Below, one piece after another: positions 26,220 through 33,785 of a stretch of DNA of 64,000 nt (its first letter is position 1; the number at the start of each line of letters is the position of its first letter). Where the stretch lies: NCBI GenBank assembly GCA_963785415.1, contig CAWAVB010000001.1, forward strand, positions 1,612,001 through 1,676,000. The letters run 5' to 3'. The notes beneath the pieces are model-generated. The model made no database searches. It was not told the DNA's origin and saw only the letters and a list, made by a program, of their open reading frames with translations. This stretch comes from Bog-793 sp963785415. GTDB taxonomy: Bacteria; Actinomycetota; Acidimicrobiia; Acidimicrobiales; Bog-793. A program made the position numbers and the translations under genes.

Positions 26220-26818
26220 GCCCCGTGACATCCGTCGCGGACCTCGCCATTGCCCTCGAGCGCGGTCGTGTCGTCGGGATCCCGACCGACACGGTGTACG
26301 GGCTTGCTGCCGCGCTGTCCCGGCCCGCCGCGGTCGACGAGCTCTTCGACTTGAAGGGCCGGCCCCGCGACTTGGCCATCCCCGTGCTCGTCGCCGACCT
26401 CGCGCAGGCCGAGACCGTGGCCGGGGTGAGCGACCCTCGGCTCACCATCCTCGCGGACCGCTTCTGGCCCGGCGCGCTGACAGTTGCCGTCCGCCGAGGC
26501 GCGGGGTCCGATGTGGTGCTCGGCGGCGACCCCACAACGGTCGGTGTGCGCTGCCCCGACGACGACGTCATCCGGGCGCTCTGCCGGCGTGTCGGGCCGC
26601 TCGCCGTCACGAGCGCCAACCAGCACGCGGGTCCTCCTGCAACGACCGCCGAGGCGTTCTCGTCGATCTTCGGTGACCGGGTCGGGGCCGTCCTCGACGG
26701 TGGACTGCGGGACGAACCGCCCTCGACGGTCGTCTCGATCATCGAGGGCGAGCCGTGCTGCGTGCGGGAGGGAAGGATCCGGTTCGCTGACGTGACGGCG
26801 GCGCTCGCGGGGCCGTGA
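26216..26818 (+). CDS. tsaC: Threonylcarbamoyl-AMP synthase (Sua5/YrdC/TsaC family)
   Basis: A 200-residue YrdC-domain protein that makes threonylcarbamoyl-AMP from threonine, bicarbonate and ATP for the t6A37 modification of ANN-reading tRNAs. Motifs are GIPTDTVYGLAA, the basic KGRP (LKGRPRDLAIPVLV), FWPGALTV and VTSANQHAG. It lacks the extra Sua5 C-terminal domain, so it is the short TsaC type. The GTG start overlaps the prmC stop. The prfA-prmC-tsaC order is conserved in many Gram-positive bacteria. Confidence 0.93.
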   Translation: MSPVTSVADLAIALERGRVVGIPTDTVYGLAAALSRPAAVDELFDLKGRPRDLAIPVLVADLAQAETVAGVSDPRLTILADRFWPGALTVAVRRGAGSDVVLGGDPTTVGVRCPDDDVIRALCRRVGPLAVTSANQHAGPPATTAEAFSSIFGDRVGAVLDGGLRDEPPSTVVSIIEGEPCCVREGRIRFADVTAALAGP

Positions 26819-26910
26819 CGGCGATGAACGGGGGCCCGAGGAGCCTGCGCGGCGGGCGCGGACGTCGTGGCGAGCTGCCCGTTGCCGGGAGGCGCGGTCA
26901 GCTAGCCGCG

Positions 26911-26916
26911 TAGACT
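26911..26916 (+). promoter_or_regulatory. -10-like box (TAGACT) for rpiB-glyA
   Basis: TAGACT ends eight bases before the rpiB ATG, in the 106-base gap after tsaC. It suggests a leaderless rpiB-glyA transcript. TTGCCG occurs 23 bases upstream, too far for a standard -35. Confidence 0.4.
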
Positions 26917-26924
26917 GCTCGGTC

Positions 26925-27368
26925 ATGCGCTTCGCCGTGGGTTCTGACCACGCCGGTCTCCACTTGAAGGACCTTCTCGGCGGCTACCTCACGGCGGGCG
27001 GCCACGAGGTCATCGACTTCGGTACCCATTCGGAAGCAGCGGTCGACTATCCGGATTACGCCGCGATGGTCGGTCACGCGGTAGTCGCGGGCGAAGTGGA
27101 TTTCGGGCTGTGCGTCTGCGGAACCGGCATCGGCATCGCGATCGCGGCGAACAAAATCCGCGGCGTGCGCGCCGCGATGGTCCACGACGTCACCTCGGCG
27201 CGACTCGCACGCGCGCACAACGACGCCAATGTCATCTGTTTCGGAGCGCGGCTGATCGGGACGGTGGTCGCCACCGACGCGCTCGACGCGTTCATCGCGA
27301 CTCCCTTCGCGGAAGGACGCCACGTTCCCCGGCTGGAGAAGATCGCGCGTATCGAAGAGAGCCAGTGA
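26925..27368 (+). CDS. rpiB: Ribose-5-phosphate isomerase B
   Basis: A 147-residue RpiB/LacAB-family isomerase interconverting ribose 5-phosphate and ribulose 5-phosphate. The N-terminal GSDHAGLHLK, FGTHSEAAVDYPDYA and the active-site loop CVCGTGIGIAIAANK are typical. The Cys of GTGIG-preceding CVCG is the likely base, as in mycobacterial-type RpiB, and the ARAHNDANVICFGARLIG segment is also present. The stop overlaps glyA (GTGA). Galactose-6-phosphate isomerase subunits are related, but their operon context is absent here. Confidence 0.93.
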   Translation: MRFAVGSDHAGLHLKDLLGGYLTAGGHEVIDFGTHSEAAVDYPDYAAMVGHAVVAGEVDFGLCVCGTGIGIAIAANKIRGVRAAMVHDVTSARLARAHNDANVICFGARLIGTVVATDALDAFIATPFAEGRHVPRLEKIARIEESQ

Positions 27369-28681
27369 CGGCCTTCTCCCCCGACGCGCTCGAAGGTGAC
27401 GTCGAGGTCGCCCGCATCCTCGCCGACGAGCTCCGTCGGCAGCGGACCACGATCCAGCTCATCGCGTCGGAGAACTTCACCTCCCCCGCCGTCCTCGCCG
27501 CGACGGCCTCGGTGCTCACGAACAAGTACTCCGAGGGCTACCCGGGCCGCCGGTACTACGGGGGCAACGTCTTCGCGGACGAGGCCGAGGACCTCGCCCG
27601 CGAGAGGGCGAAGGCGCTGTTCGGGGCCGAGCACGCCAATGTCCAACCCCACGCCGGGGCCTCGGCCAACCTCGCGACGTACCTCGCTCTCATCGAGCCG
27701 GGCGACACGGTCCTCGCGATGCGCCTCGACCAAGGAGGCCACCTCACCCACGGCTCGCCGGTGAGCGTGACGGGCAAGATGTACCGGTTCGTCTCCTACG
27801 GAGTGACCCCCGCGAACGACGACGGGTCGGGCGAGCGCATCGACCTCGACGAGCTCGCCGATCTTGCCCGCCGGGAGCGCCCGAAGCTGATCATCGCCGG
27901 CACGACGGCGTACACGCGACTCATCGATCCCAAGCCCTTCCGGGCGATCGCCGACGAAGCGGGGGCGCTATTCATGTTCGACGCCGCGCACCCGGCCGGG
28001 CTCATCGCGGCCGGCGTGCACCCGAGTCCCGTCGGCGTCGCCGACGTCGTCACGCTCACGACGCACAAGACGCTGCGAGGGCCGCGTGGCGGGGCCATCC
28101 TCACGGGTGAGGAGCACGCACGCGCGATTGACGCGTCGGTCTTCCCGGGCCTGCAGGGCGGGCCCCTCGAACACGTCATCGCGGCGAAGGCGGTCGCGTT
28201 CGCCGAGGCGGCCCGTCCGTCGTTCAAGGAGTACGCCGGAAAGGTGCTGCGCAACGCGGCGGCGCTCGCCGCCTCGCTCGCCGACGAAGGCTTCCGCCTC
28301 GTCGCCGGGGGGACGGAGAACCATCAGGTCATCGTCGACCTGCGCTCGTTCGACCCCGAGCTCACCGGCAAGGCCGCCCAAGACGTCCTCGACAGGACCG
28401 GAATCACCTGCAACCGCAATCAGATCCCGAACGACCCGCGCTCGCCGTTCGTGACGAGCGGCCTGCGACTCGGCAGCCCCGCCGAGACGACCGCGGGGAT
28501 GGGCGAACCGGAGATGAGAAGGGTCGGCGAGCTGCTCGCAACTGTGCTGCGCCACCGAGACGACGAGCAGGTGCTCGCGGAGGTGCGCGCCGAGGTCCAC
28601 GAGATGTGCGCCAAGTTCGACCCCTACCGGTCGTTCGGGCCCGTGCCGGAGGCAACGGGCGAGGGAGGCGGGTCCCCTTAG
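27365..28681 (+). CDS. glyA: Serine hydroxymethyltransferase
   Basis: A 438-residue PLP enzyme converting serine and tetrahydrofolate to glycine and methylene-tetrahydrofolate. PLP lysine lies in TLTTHKTLRGPRGG. IQLIASENF, TNKYSEGYPGRRYYGGN, GGHLTHGSPVS and SGLRLGSPAETT are all present. Several family-typical residues differ: SGSQAN is AGASAN, the D-x-A-H-x-AGL segment reads FDAAHPAGL, and the first His before GGHLTHG is Gln. It is therefore somewhat divergent but keeps the core catalytic set. The GTG overlaps the rpiB stop, and its TAG overlaps the wecA GTG. Confidence 0.9.
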   Translation: MTAFSPDALEGDVEVARILADELRRQRTTIQLIASENFTSPAVLAATASVLTNKYSEGYPGRRYYGGNVFADEAEDLARERAKALFGAEHANVQPHAGASANLATYLALIEPGDTVLAMRLDQGGHLTHGSPVSVTGKMYRFVSYGVTPANDDGSGERIDLDELADLARRERPKLIIAGTTAYTRLIDPKPFRAIADEAGALFMFDAAHPAGLIAAGVHPSPVGVADVVTLTTHKTLRGPRGGAILTGEEHARAIDASVFPGLQGGPLEHVIAAKAVAFAEAARPSFKEYAGKVLRNAAALAASLADEGFRLVAGGTENHQVIVDLRSFDPELTGKAAQDVLDRTGITCNRNQIPNDPRSPFVTSGLRLGSPAETTAGMGEPEMRRVGELLATVLRHRDDEQVLAEVRAEVHEMCAKFDPYRSFGPVPEATGEGGGSP

Positions 28682-30072
28682 TGGGACTGTACGGCGAGTA
28701 CGCCCTCGTCTTCGTCGTGGCGGCGGTCGCGACGTACCTGCTCGCTTTCCCGATCCGGCGGGCCGCCTTCCATTTCGGCGCCGTCGCCGAGCCTGACGAG
28801 TTCCGTCCGCAGAGGTCACCGGTCCCGACGATCGGCGGCGCGGCGATGTTCCTCGGTTTCGCCGTCGCGATGGTCTTCGCCTCCCAGCTCGGCGCGCTGG
28901 GGCAGGTCTTCCGGGGGTCCTCCGAGCCGGCCGGGGTCGTCCTCGCCGCGCTCGTCATCTACCTCGTCGGGCTCGTCGACGACATCCGCAACATCTCGCC
29001 GCCGGCGAAGGTGGCCGGTCAGGTCCTCGCGGCGATGGTTCTCGTTTTTCTCGGGGTCACGATGTACTACTTCAAGATCCCGTTCGTCTCCACGATCTTC
29101 GTGCTCTCGCCGTCGATCCTGCCGCTCGTCACGGCGATCTGGGTCGTTGCCATGGCGAACGCCGTCAACCTCATCGACGGGCTCGACGGGCTTGCCGCCG
29201 GGATCATCGCCATCGCCGCCGGGACGCTGTGCATCTACGGTCTGCGCCTCGAGGTGTTGGGCAACCTCTCGGCCGACAACCTCGGACCGGTGATCGCGGC
29301 GATCACCTGTGGGGTCTGCGTCGGCTTTCTGCCCCACAACTTCCATCCGGCCCGCGTGTTCATGGGCGACGGCGGGGCGCTGTTCCTCGGGTTGTTGATG
29401 GCGGCCGCGACGATGGTGATCGGGGGCCGCACCTCGGCGAATGGGGCGGCGGCGACCGACGTCACCGGCCTCACGTTCTTCCGCTTCGCGCCCTTTTTCA
29501 TCCCGTTCTTCATCTTGGGGGTGCCGATCCTCGACGTGGCGTTCGCGATCGTGCGGCGCACCGTGCGGGGCACGTCGTTCGCCGAGCGAGACCTCGGCCA
29601 TCTGCACCACCGGCTCGTGCGGCTCGGGCACGGCCACCGGCGGGCCGTGCTGATCCTGTGGGCCTGGACCGCCGTCCTTTCGATCTTCGTCCTGCTCGTG
29701 ACGTTCGGCCTGCACTACAGCGCCTTTGTCCCGTTCGGGGCGGTGTTCCTCGTGGCGGTGCTCTACACCGTCTTCCTTCCGGGTGCCCGCGTGCCGGCGC
29801 CGCAACCGCAGGTCGTCGCCGCGGGAGCCGACGCCGCGGAGGCGGGTACCGGCCCGGCGGGGGCGCCGCCGATCCCGGTCCTCGTGTCGGGGGCAGCCGG
29901 CGTCGCGGTAGCGGGCGAGCCAGATCTCACCGCGCCCCGGTCGCGCCGGCGCCGGCGTGTCGTGCGCCGGGCGCGTCGTTCCCGCGGCGCCAACACTCCG
30001 CCCCGCCCCGACCCGGGAATTGGCACTCCACCTGCGCACATTGTCCGCCCAAGTGACGAGATGGGAGGATGA
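28681..30072 (+). CDS. wecA: Undecaprenyl-phosphate GlcNAc-1-phosphate transferase (WecA/TagO family)
   Basis: A 463-residue membrane enzyme that starts arabinogalactan-type or teichoic-type wall polymers by moving GlcNAc-1-P to the lipid carrier. About eleven helices span residues 1-365. Motifs include YLVGLVDDIRN (Asp-Asp), NAVNLIDGLDGLAAG, FMGDGGALFLG and the cytoplasmic His motif LGHLHHRLVRLGHGHRRA. After the last helix there is an unusual tail of about 90 residues rich in Ala, Pro and Gly, then Arg (RSRRRRRVVRRARRSRG). Its place just before the ATP synthase operon matches rfe/wecA in mycobacteria. The GTG overlaps the glyA stop. Confidence 0.93.
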   Translation: MGLYGEYALVFVVAAVATYLLAFPIRRAAFHFGAVAEPDEFRPQRSPVPTIGGAAMFLGFAVAMVFASQLGALGQVFRGSSEPAGVVLAALVIYLVGLVDDIRNISPPAKVAGQVLAAMVLVFLGVTMYYFKIPFVSTIFVLSPSILPLVTAIWVVAMANAVNLIDGLDGLAAGIIAIAAGTLCIYGLRLEVLGNLSADNLGPVIAAITCGVCVGFLPHNFHPARVFMGDGGALFLGLLMAAATMVIGGRTSANGAAATDVTGLTFFRFAPFFIPFFILGVPILDVAFAIVRRTVRGTSFAERDLGHLHHRLVRLGHGHRRAVLILWAWTAVLSIFVLLVTFGLHYSAFVPFGAVFLVAVLYTVFLPGARVPAPQPQVVAAGADAAEAGTGPAGAPPIPVLVSGAAGVAVAGEPDLTAPRSRRRRRVVRRARRSRGANTPPRPDPGIGTPPAHIVRPSDEMGG

Positions 30073-30079
30073 ACCCAGC

Positions 30080-30283
30080 GTGTCTAGGCGGCCGGGCCCG
30101 ACGTACGTCGAGCTCGCTGGCATGGGCGTCACGGCCGGGGCCTGCGTCGGCATCGGCGTGGGTGTCGGCTACTGGATCGGGGCGGTATCCGGGGCCGGGG
30201 CGGGTGTGACGTTCGCCGGATTGGCCGTGGGGTCGTTCGCCGCCGTGGCTGCGACGTATTTCAAGATCAAGCAGTACCTGTAA
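30080..30283 (+). CDS. AtpZ/AtpI-like small membrane protein
   Basis: A 67-residue protein with two membrane helices separated by a short Gly-rich turn (ELAGMGVTAGACVGIGVGVG...WIGAV, then TFAGLAVGSFAAVAATYF). This is the shape of AtpZ/AtpI-type proteins at the head of ATP synthase operons, which are linked to Mg2+ supply or c-ring assembly. GGGAGGA lies 15 bases before the GTG start. A longer open frame upstream lies inside wecA and has no membrane character. Exact role is uncertain. Confidence 0.7.
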   Translation: MSRRPGPTYVELAGMGVTAGACVGIGVGVGYWIGAVSGAGAGVTFAGLAVGSFAAVAATYFKIKQYL

Positions 30284-30327
30284 CCTCCGTGCTGCCCGGC
30301 CCGCGGGCGGCGCACGAGAATTCACAC

Positions 30328-30759
30328 ATGAATATGGACCGGATCACGACGTTGTTCGAGCAACTCCCGCTGCCCGAGATCGCGCGCCTCGTGCGGCGCA
30401 CCGTCTGGGCCGCCATCGCCATCGGCGTCGTCGCCCTCGCCGTCTCGGCGGTCGTGGGCTACGTGCTCGTCGGTGTCGGCACCTGCCTCGGGCTCGGGCT
30501 CGGGCTCGGCAACATCCGGCTCGTCTCGCGCGCCGTCGCGAGGGCGAGCGCGAGGCCGCTCGCCCACCCACGGCGCGCCCTCGCGTCGAGCACACTTTTC
30601 CGTCTCGCCGTGACGACCGTCATCGTCATCGGGCTGGCGTTCGTCTCGGTGCAGTTCGCCTTCGGCGTGGCGGGGGGGATCGCGCTCTTCTATCTCGCCT
30701 ACGTCACGAGCCTCGTCCGGTCGCTCCTCCAGCACGGGACGTCAGGGGTCGCGCTGTGA
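30328..30759 (+). CDS. atpI: ATP synthase subunit I-like protein
   Basis: A 143-residue membrane protein with four helices (about 25-45, 46-65, 91-110 and 112-130). It resembles the ATP synthase I family encoded just before atpB in many operons, which helps c-ring assembly. Start is ATG at 30328; a second ATG at 30334 is equally likely. The stop overlaps the atpB GTG. Together with the smaller AtpZ-like protein upstream it makes a two-gene assembly module. Confidence 0.75.
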   Translation: MNMDRITTLFEQLPLPEIARLVRRTVWAAIAIGVVALAVSAVVGYVLVGVGTCLGLGLGLGNIRLVSRAVARASARPLAHPRRALASSTLFRLAVTTVIVIGLAFVSVQFAFGVAGGIALFYLAYVTSLVRSLLQHGTSGVAL

Positions 30760-31508
30760 CCGGAGGCATCGTCGCGACGATCACCATCGGCTCGCACATC
30801 ACGTGGCGGGTGTTCGGACAGACGATCGACGTCGACACCGTGTTTTCGACTCTCGTCGCCGGGGCGATCCTCCTCGGGGTCGGTTTCTACTTGCGCGCCA
30901 GGGCGACCTCGGGGGTGCCGGGGAAGCTCCAGCTCGCCGTCGAGACGATCCTCGACGCCGCCGAGAACCAGGTGAGCTCCGCGATGGGCGAGGCAGGCCG
31001 TCCGGTCGTCCCGCTCGCCTTCACGCTGTTCGTCTTCATCCTCGTCGCCAACTGGCTCGAGCTCATACCGACCGGCCACTCCCCGCAGTACCTGCCGTCG
31101 CCTTCGGCCGACATCAACTTCACGGCGGCACTCGCGGTGTTCGTCGTCGTGCTCGTGCACGTGACCTGGATCCGCAAGCAGGGCTGGCGGAGCTACCTGG
31201 GCCACTACGTGCGCCCTTACAAGGTGCTGTTCCCGATCAACGTCGTCGAGGAGCTCGTCAAGCCGGTCACACTCGCCTTGCGGCTCTTCGGCAACATCTT
31301 CTCCGGGGCGGTGCTGCTGCTCATCATCGCCACACCGGCGCTGGCGAAGTGGATCGCGCCGATCCCGATCCTCGACACGGTCTGGAAGCTGTTCGCCGGA
31401 GTGTTCGTCGGACCGATCCAGGCGTTCATTTTCTCGTTGCTCACGGTCCTCTACTTCCAGTCGGCGCTCGCCGGCGAGCCCGAACTCGCGTCAGGGAAGT
31501 CGCACTAG
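30756..31508 (+). CDS. atpB: ATP synthase Fo subunit a
   Basis: A 250-residue membrane subunit that forms the proton half-channels beside the c-ring. The essential Arg176 sits in VTLALRLFGNIFSG. Other family features are NWLELIPTG, RPYKVLFPINVVEELVKP and a final helix FIFSLLTVLYFQSAL. The GTG start overlaps the preceding stop by four bases. It opens the structural-gene part of the operon (a, c, b, b-prime, delta, alpha, gamma, beta, epsilon). Confidence 0.96.
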   Translation: MTGGIVATITIGSHITWRVFGQTIDVDTVFSTLVAGAILLGVGFYLRARATSGVPGKLQLAVETILDAAENQVSSAMGEAGRPVVPLAFTLFVFILVANWLELIPTGHSPQYLPSPSADINFTAALAVFVVVLVHVTWIRKQGWRSYLGHYVRPYKVLFPINVVEELVKPVTLALRLFGNIFSGAVLLLIIATPALAKWIAPIPILDTVWKLFAGVFVGPIQAFIFSLLTVLYFQSALAGEPELASGKSH

Positions 31509-31544
31509 TCAAGGTTCTTCGTCCACCCACGACAGGAGAGAGAT

Positions 31545-31805
31545 ATGGCAGACACGACGCAGCAGGCGATCCAGCTCGCCGGCGCGCTCATCGGTGGCGG
31601 GCTCGCGCTCGGTGGTGGTGCCATCGGCGCGGCGATCGGTGACGGCCTCGCGGGCAGTCAGACGATCGCCGGGGTCGCGCGCCAGCCGGAGGCGCAGGGC
31701 CGTCTGTTCACGATCATGTTCATCATCATCGGCCTCGTCGAGGCGATGTACTTCATCAACCTGGTCTTCATGTTCCTGTTCGTCTTCGTGCTCTACAAGA
31801 AGTAG
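31545..31805 (+). CDS. atpE: ATP synthase Fo subunit c
   Basis: An 86-residue hairpin of two helices. The first is Gly-rich (LIGGGLALGGGAIGAAIGDG), the polar loop is ARQPEAQG, and the second carries the proton-binding carboxylate Glu66 in IIGLVEAMYFI. There is no sodium-site signature around the Glu, so a proton ring is expected. GACAGGAGAGAG before the ATG is a very strong ribosome-binding site, fitting the high copy number of c. The Glu66 region is where diarylquinolines bind in mycobacteria; sensitivity was not assessed. Confidence 0.97.
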   Translation: MADTTQQAIQLAGALIGGGLALGGGAIGAAIGDGLAGSQTIAGVARQPEAQGRLFTIMFIIIGLVEAMYFINLVFMFLFVFVLYKK

Positions 31806-31813
31806 CCGGAACC

Positions 31814-32344
31814 GTGCTTGTCGCGAACTCTTCGGGGTCGACTTCGAACTTCATCGTGCCGAACGGCACGTTCATCGTCGAGCTCGTCATCTTCCTCGTC
31901 GTGCTCGGCGTGATCGCGAAGTTCATCCTCCCTACCCTCCGCAAGGTGCTCGACGAGCGCGGCAAGACGGTTACCGACGCGCAGCGGGCGTCAGACGCCG
32001 CCCGGGCGGAGGCGGCGCGGCTCGACAAGGAGCGGGCGGCGGTGCTCGCGAAGGCGCGTGCGGAGGCGCGCACCATCCTCGAGCAGGCAACGCGTTCCGT
32101 CGACGACCTGATCGAGGAGGCGCGGACGCGGGGACAGGCCGAGTTCGACCGCCGGCTGGCCACTGCGGCGGTCGCCATCGAGGACGAACGGCGGCGCGTC
32201 CACGACGCCGTCATGGCAGGAGCAGTCGATCTCGTCGTCGCGGCGGCGGAACGGATCGTCGGCGACGCTGTCGACGCGGAGCATCACCGGGACGCGATCG
32301 TCGCCGAGCTCGCCGGAAACGGCGCGTCGGTGAACGGCGAATGA
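31814..32344 (+). CDS. atpF: ATP synthase Fo subunit b
   Basis: A 176-residue peripheral-stalk subunit. One N-terminal membrane helix (FIVELVIFLVVLGVIAKFIL, about 19-38) is followed by a long charged coiled coil (LRKVLDERGKTVTDAQRASD... to about 150). The GTG at 31814 lies eight bases after the atpE stop. A second b-type gene follows, so this peripheral stalk is built from two different b chains, as in mycobacteria, cyanobacteria and chloroplasts. Confidence 0.92.
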   Translation: MLVANSSGSTSNFIVPNGTFIVELVIFLVVLGVIAKFILPTLRKVLDERGKTVTDAQRASDAARAEAARLDKERAAVLAKARAEARTILEQATRSVDDLIEEARTRGQAEFDRRLATAAVAIEDERRRVHDAVMAGAVDLVVAAAERIVGDAVDAEHHRDAIVAELAGNGASVNGE

Positions 32345-32354
32345 CGGGCGGCGC

Positions 32355-32861
32355 ATGATCCTCGCCTCCGCGGACTTCGGATTGTCCTTCGCCCTCGAGT
32401 GGGTGGCGCTCGGCATCGTCGTGTGGTTCGTCGTGCGCGTATTCCCGGTTCCCTACCTCCGGCCCCGAATGAACGACCGGGCGGAGGCGATCAGGGCTGA
32501 GCTCGCGGCCGTCGAGCAGTCGCGACACGCCGCCGCCGAGCTCGTGGCCGAGCGCACCGCGTCGCTCGACGAGGCGAGACGACAAGCCGAGGCGATCGCC
32601 ACCCGGGCGCGCGAGAGCGCGGCACGTCTCATCGCCGAGGGGAACGTGCACGCCGGGGCCGAGTACGCCCAGGCGCTCGCCCGGGCGGATGCGGCGATCA
32701 CGCTCGCCGTCGCCCAGGTGCGCGAGCAGGTCATCAGGGAAGTCGGAACACTCGTCGTCACGGTGGCGGCGAAGGTCGTCTCCACTGAGCTCGACGCTGC
32801 CGGCCACCACCGCCTCATCGACGAGGCCATCGCCGCGGCCGAGTCGGAAAGGGCGAGCTAG
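32355..32861 (+). CDS. ATP synthase b-prime-like subunit (second stalk subunit)
   Basis: A 168-residue b-type subunit with a membrane segment at about 8-28 (LSFALEWVALGIVVWFVVRV) and a long Ala/Glu/Arg coiled coil. It ends two bases before the delta gene. In mycobacteria the equivalent b-like part is fused to delta in a single chain of about 446 residues. Here the two parts are separate genes (168 plus 300 residues) in the same order, so it looks like the unfused counterpart. GTGGCGC-type purines are few; the ATG at 32355 is the only sensible start. Confidence 0.85.
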   Translation: MILASADFGLSFALEWVALGIVVWFVVRVFPVPYLRPRMNDRAEAIRAELAAVEQSRHAAAELVAERTASLDEARRQAEAIATRARESAARLIAEGNVHAGAEYAQALARADAAITLAVAQVREQVIREVGTLVVTVAAKVVSTELDAAGHHRLIDEAIAAAESERAS

Positions 32862-32863
32862 CG

Positions 32864-33766
32864 ATGCGCGAGCTCATCCGTGGCTACGCCGCCGCCGCTT
32901 TCGAGTCCGCCGCGACGGCGGGCCGCCTTGACGCCGCTGGCGGCGACCTCGTCGGGTTCACCCGGGCGCTCACCTCGTCGGAACGGCTGCGTCTCGTCCT
33001 TTCCGACCCGATGAACGCCACGACGGCGCGGCGCGCCGTCGTGGCGGACTTGCTCGCCGGCAAGGCGACCCCCGAGGCCGCGGCGCTCCTGTCGTTTGCG
33101 GTGCGGGTCGAGCGGCCGGCGGAGCTCGTCCTCGCGGCGTCATCGCTCGTGGAGCTCGCCGACGCCGAGCGTCGCCGGGTCGAGTCGCACGCGACGGTCG
33201 AGATGGAGCCGGTGGCGGCCCGCGGGGTCGTACGCGACCGGATCCGCGGTTTCTCCGAGCGCGTCCTGCAGGAGCTGTCCGCGACCCACGATGTGGACGA
33301 GGTCGAGGACGAGTTGTTCGCCATCGCGCGCTTAGTCGACGCCAACCGGGCGCTGCGCCAGACGCTCGGGGACGCGAACCTGCCGCTCGCCGGCAGGTTC
33401 GCGGTCGTCGACGACCTTTTCGGGCCGAGCTGCCGTCCGGCGACGGTCCGGCTCGCGCGCTACGCGTTGCGTGCTGGGCGACTGCGGGACCTCGTCGGCA
33501 CCTTCGAGTGGCTGGTCGAGCTGGCTGCCGCGGAGCGCGGCCGTCGGGTTGCCACGGTGCGCACCGCCGTCGCGCTCCGACCGGCCGAGAAAAGGCGCAT
33601 CGCCGCCGCGCTCAGCAGGATCACGGAGCGCGACGTCGAGGTGCGCGAGATGATCGATCCGACGGTCGTGGGCGGTCTCCTCGTCTCGGTCGGCGACCTC
33701 GTCATCGACGGCACGGTCCGATTGCGCCTCGAGCGCCTCCGGGACGTCCTCGCCCAGGCGAGCTGA
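32864..33766 (+). CDS. atpH: ATP synthase F1 subunit delta with duplicated N-terminal domain
   Basis: At 300 residues this is far longer than a usual delta/OSCP (about 180). Residues 1-106 and 127-229 look like two copies of the helical N-terminal domain. LIRGYAAAAFES aligns with RIRGFSERVLQE, and LVELADAERRRV (95-106) with LVELAAAERGRRV (217-229). The C-terminal domain (about 230-300) has the expected VEVREMIDPTVVGGLLVSVG. Delta links the b stalk to the top of F1. The extra domain corresponds to the insertion known in the mycobacterial b-delta fusion protein. Its neighbours are b-prime and atpA. Confidence 0.9.
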   Translation: MRELIRGYAAAAFESAATAGRLDAAGGDLVGFTRALTSSERLRLVLSDPMNATTARRAVVADLLAGKATPEAAALLSFAVRVERPAELVLAASSLVELADAERRRVESHATVEMEPVAARGVVRDRIRGFSERVLQELSATHDVDEVEDELFAIARLVDANRALRQTLGDANLPLAGRFAVVDDLFGPSCRPATVRLARYALRAGRLRDLVGTFEWLVELAAAERGRRVATVRTAVALRPAEKRRIAAALSRITERDVEVREMIDPTVVGGLLVSVGDLVIDGTVRLRLERLRDVLAQAS

Positions 33767-33785
33767 GGGCTAAGAAGGACAGATC

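Noticed and set aside
30061..30079. ATG at 30061 with GGGAGGATGA as the start of the AtpZ-like gene
   Set aside because: It is out of frame with the two-helix protein; the in-frame start is the GTG at 30080.
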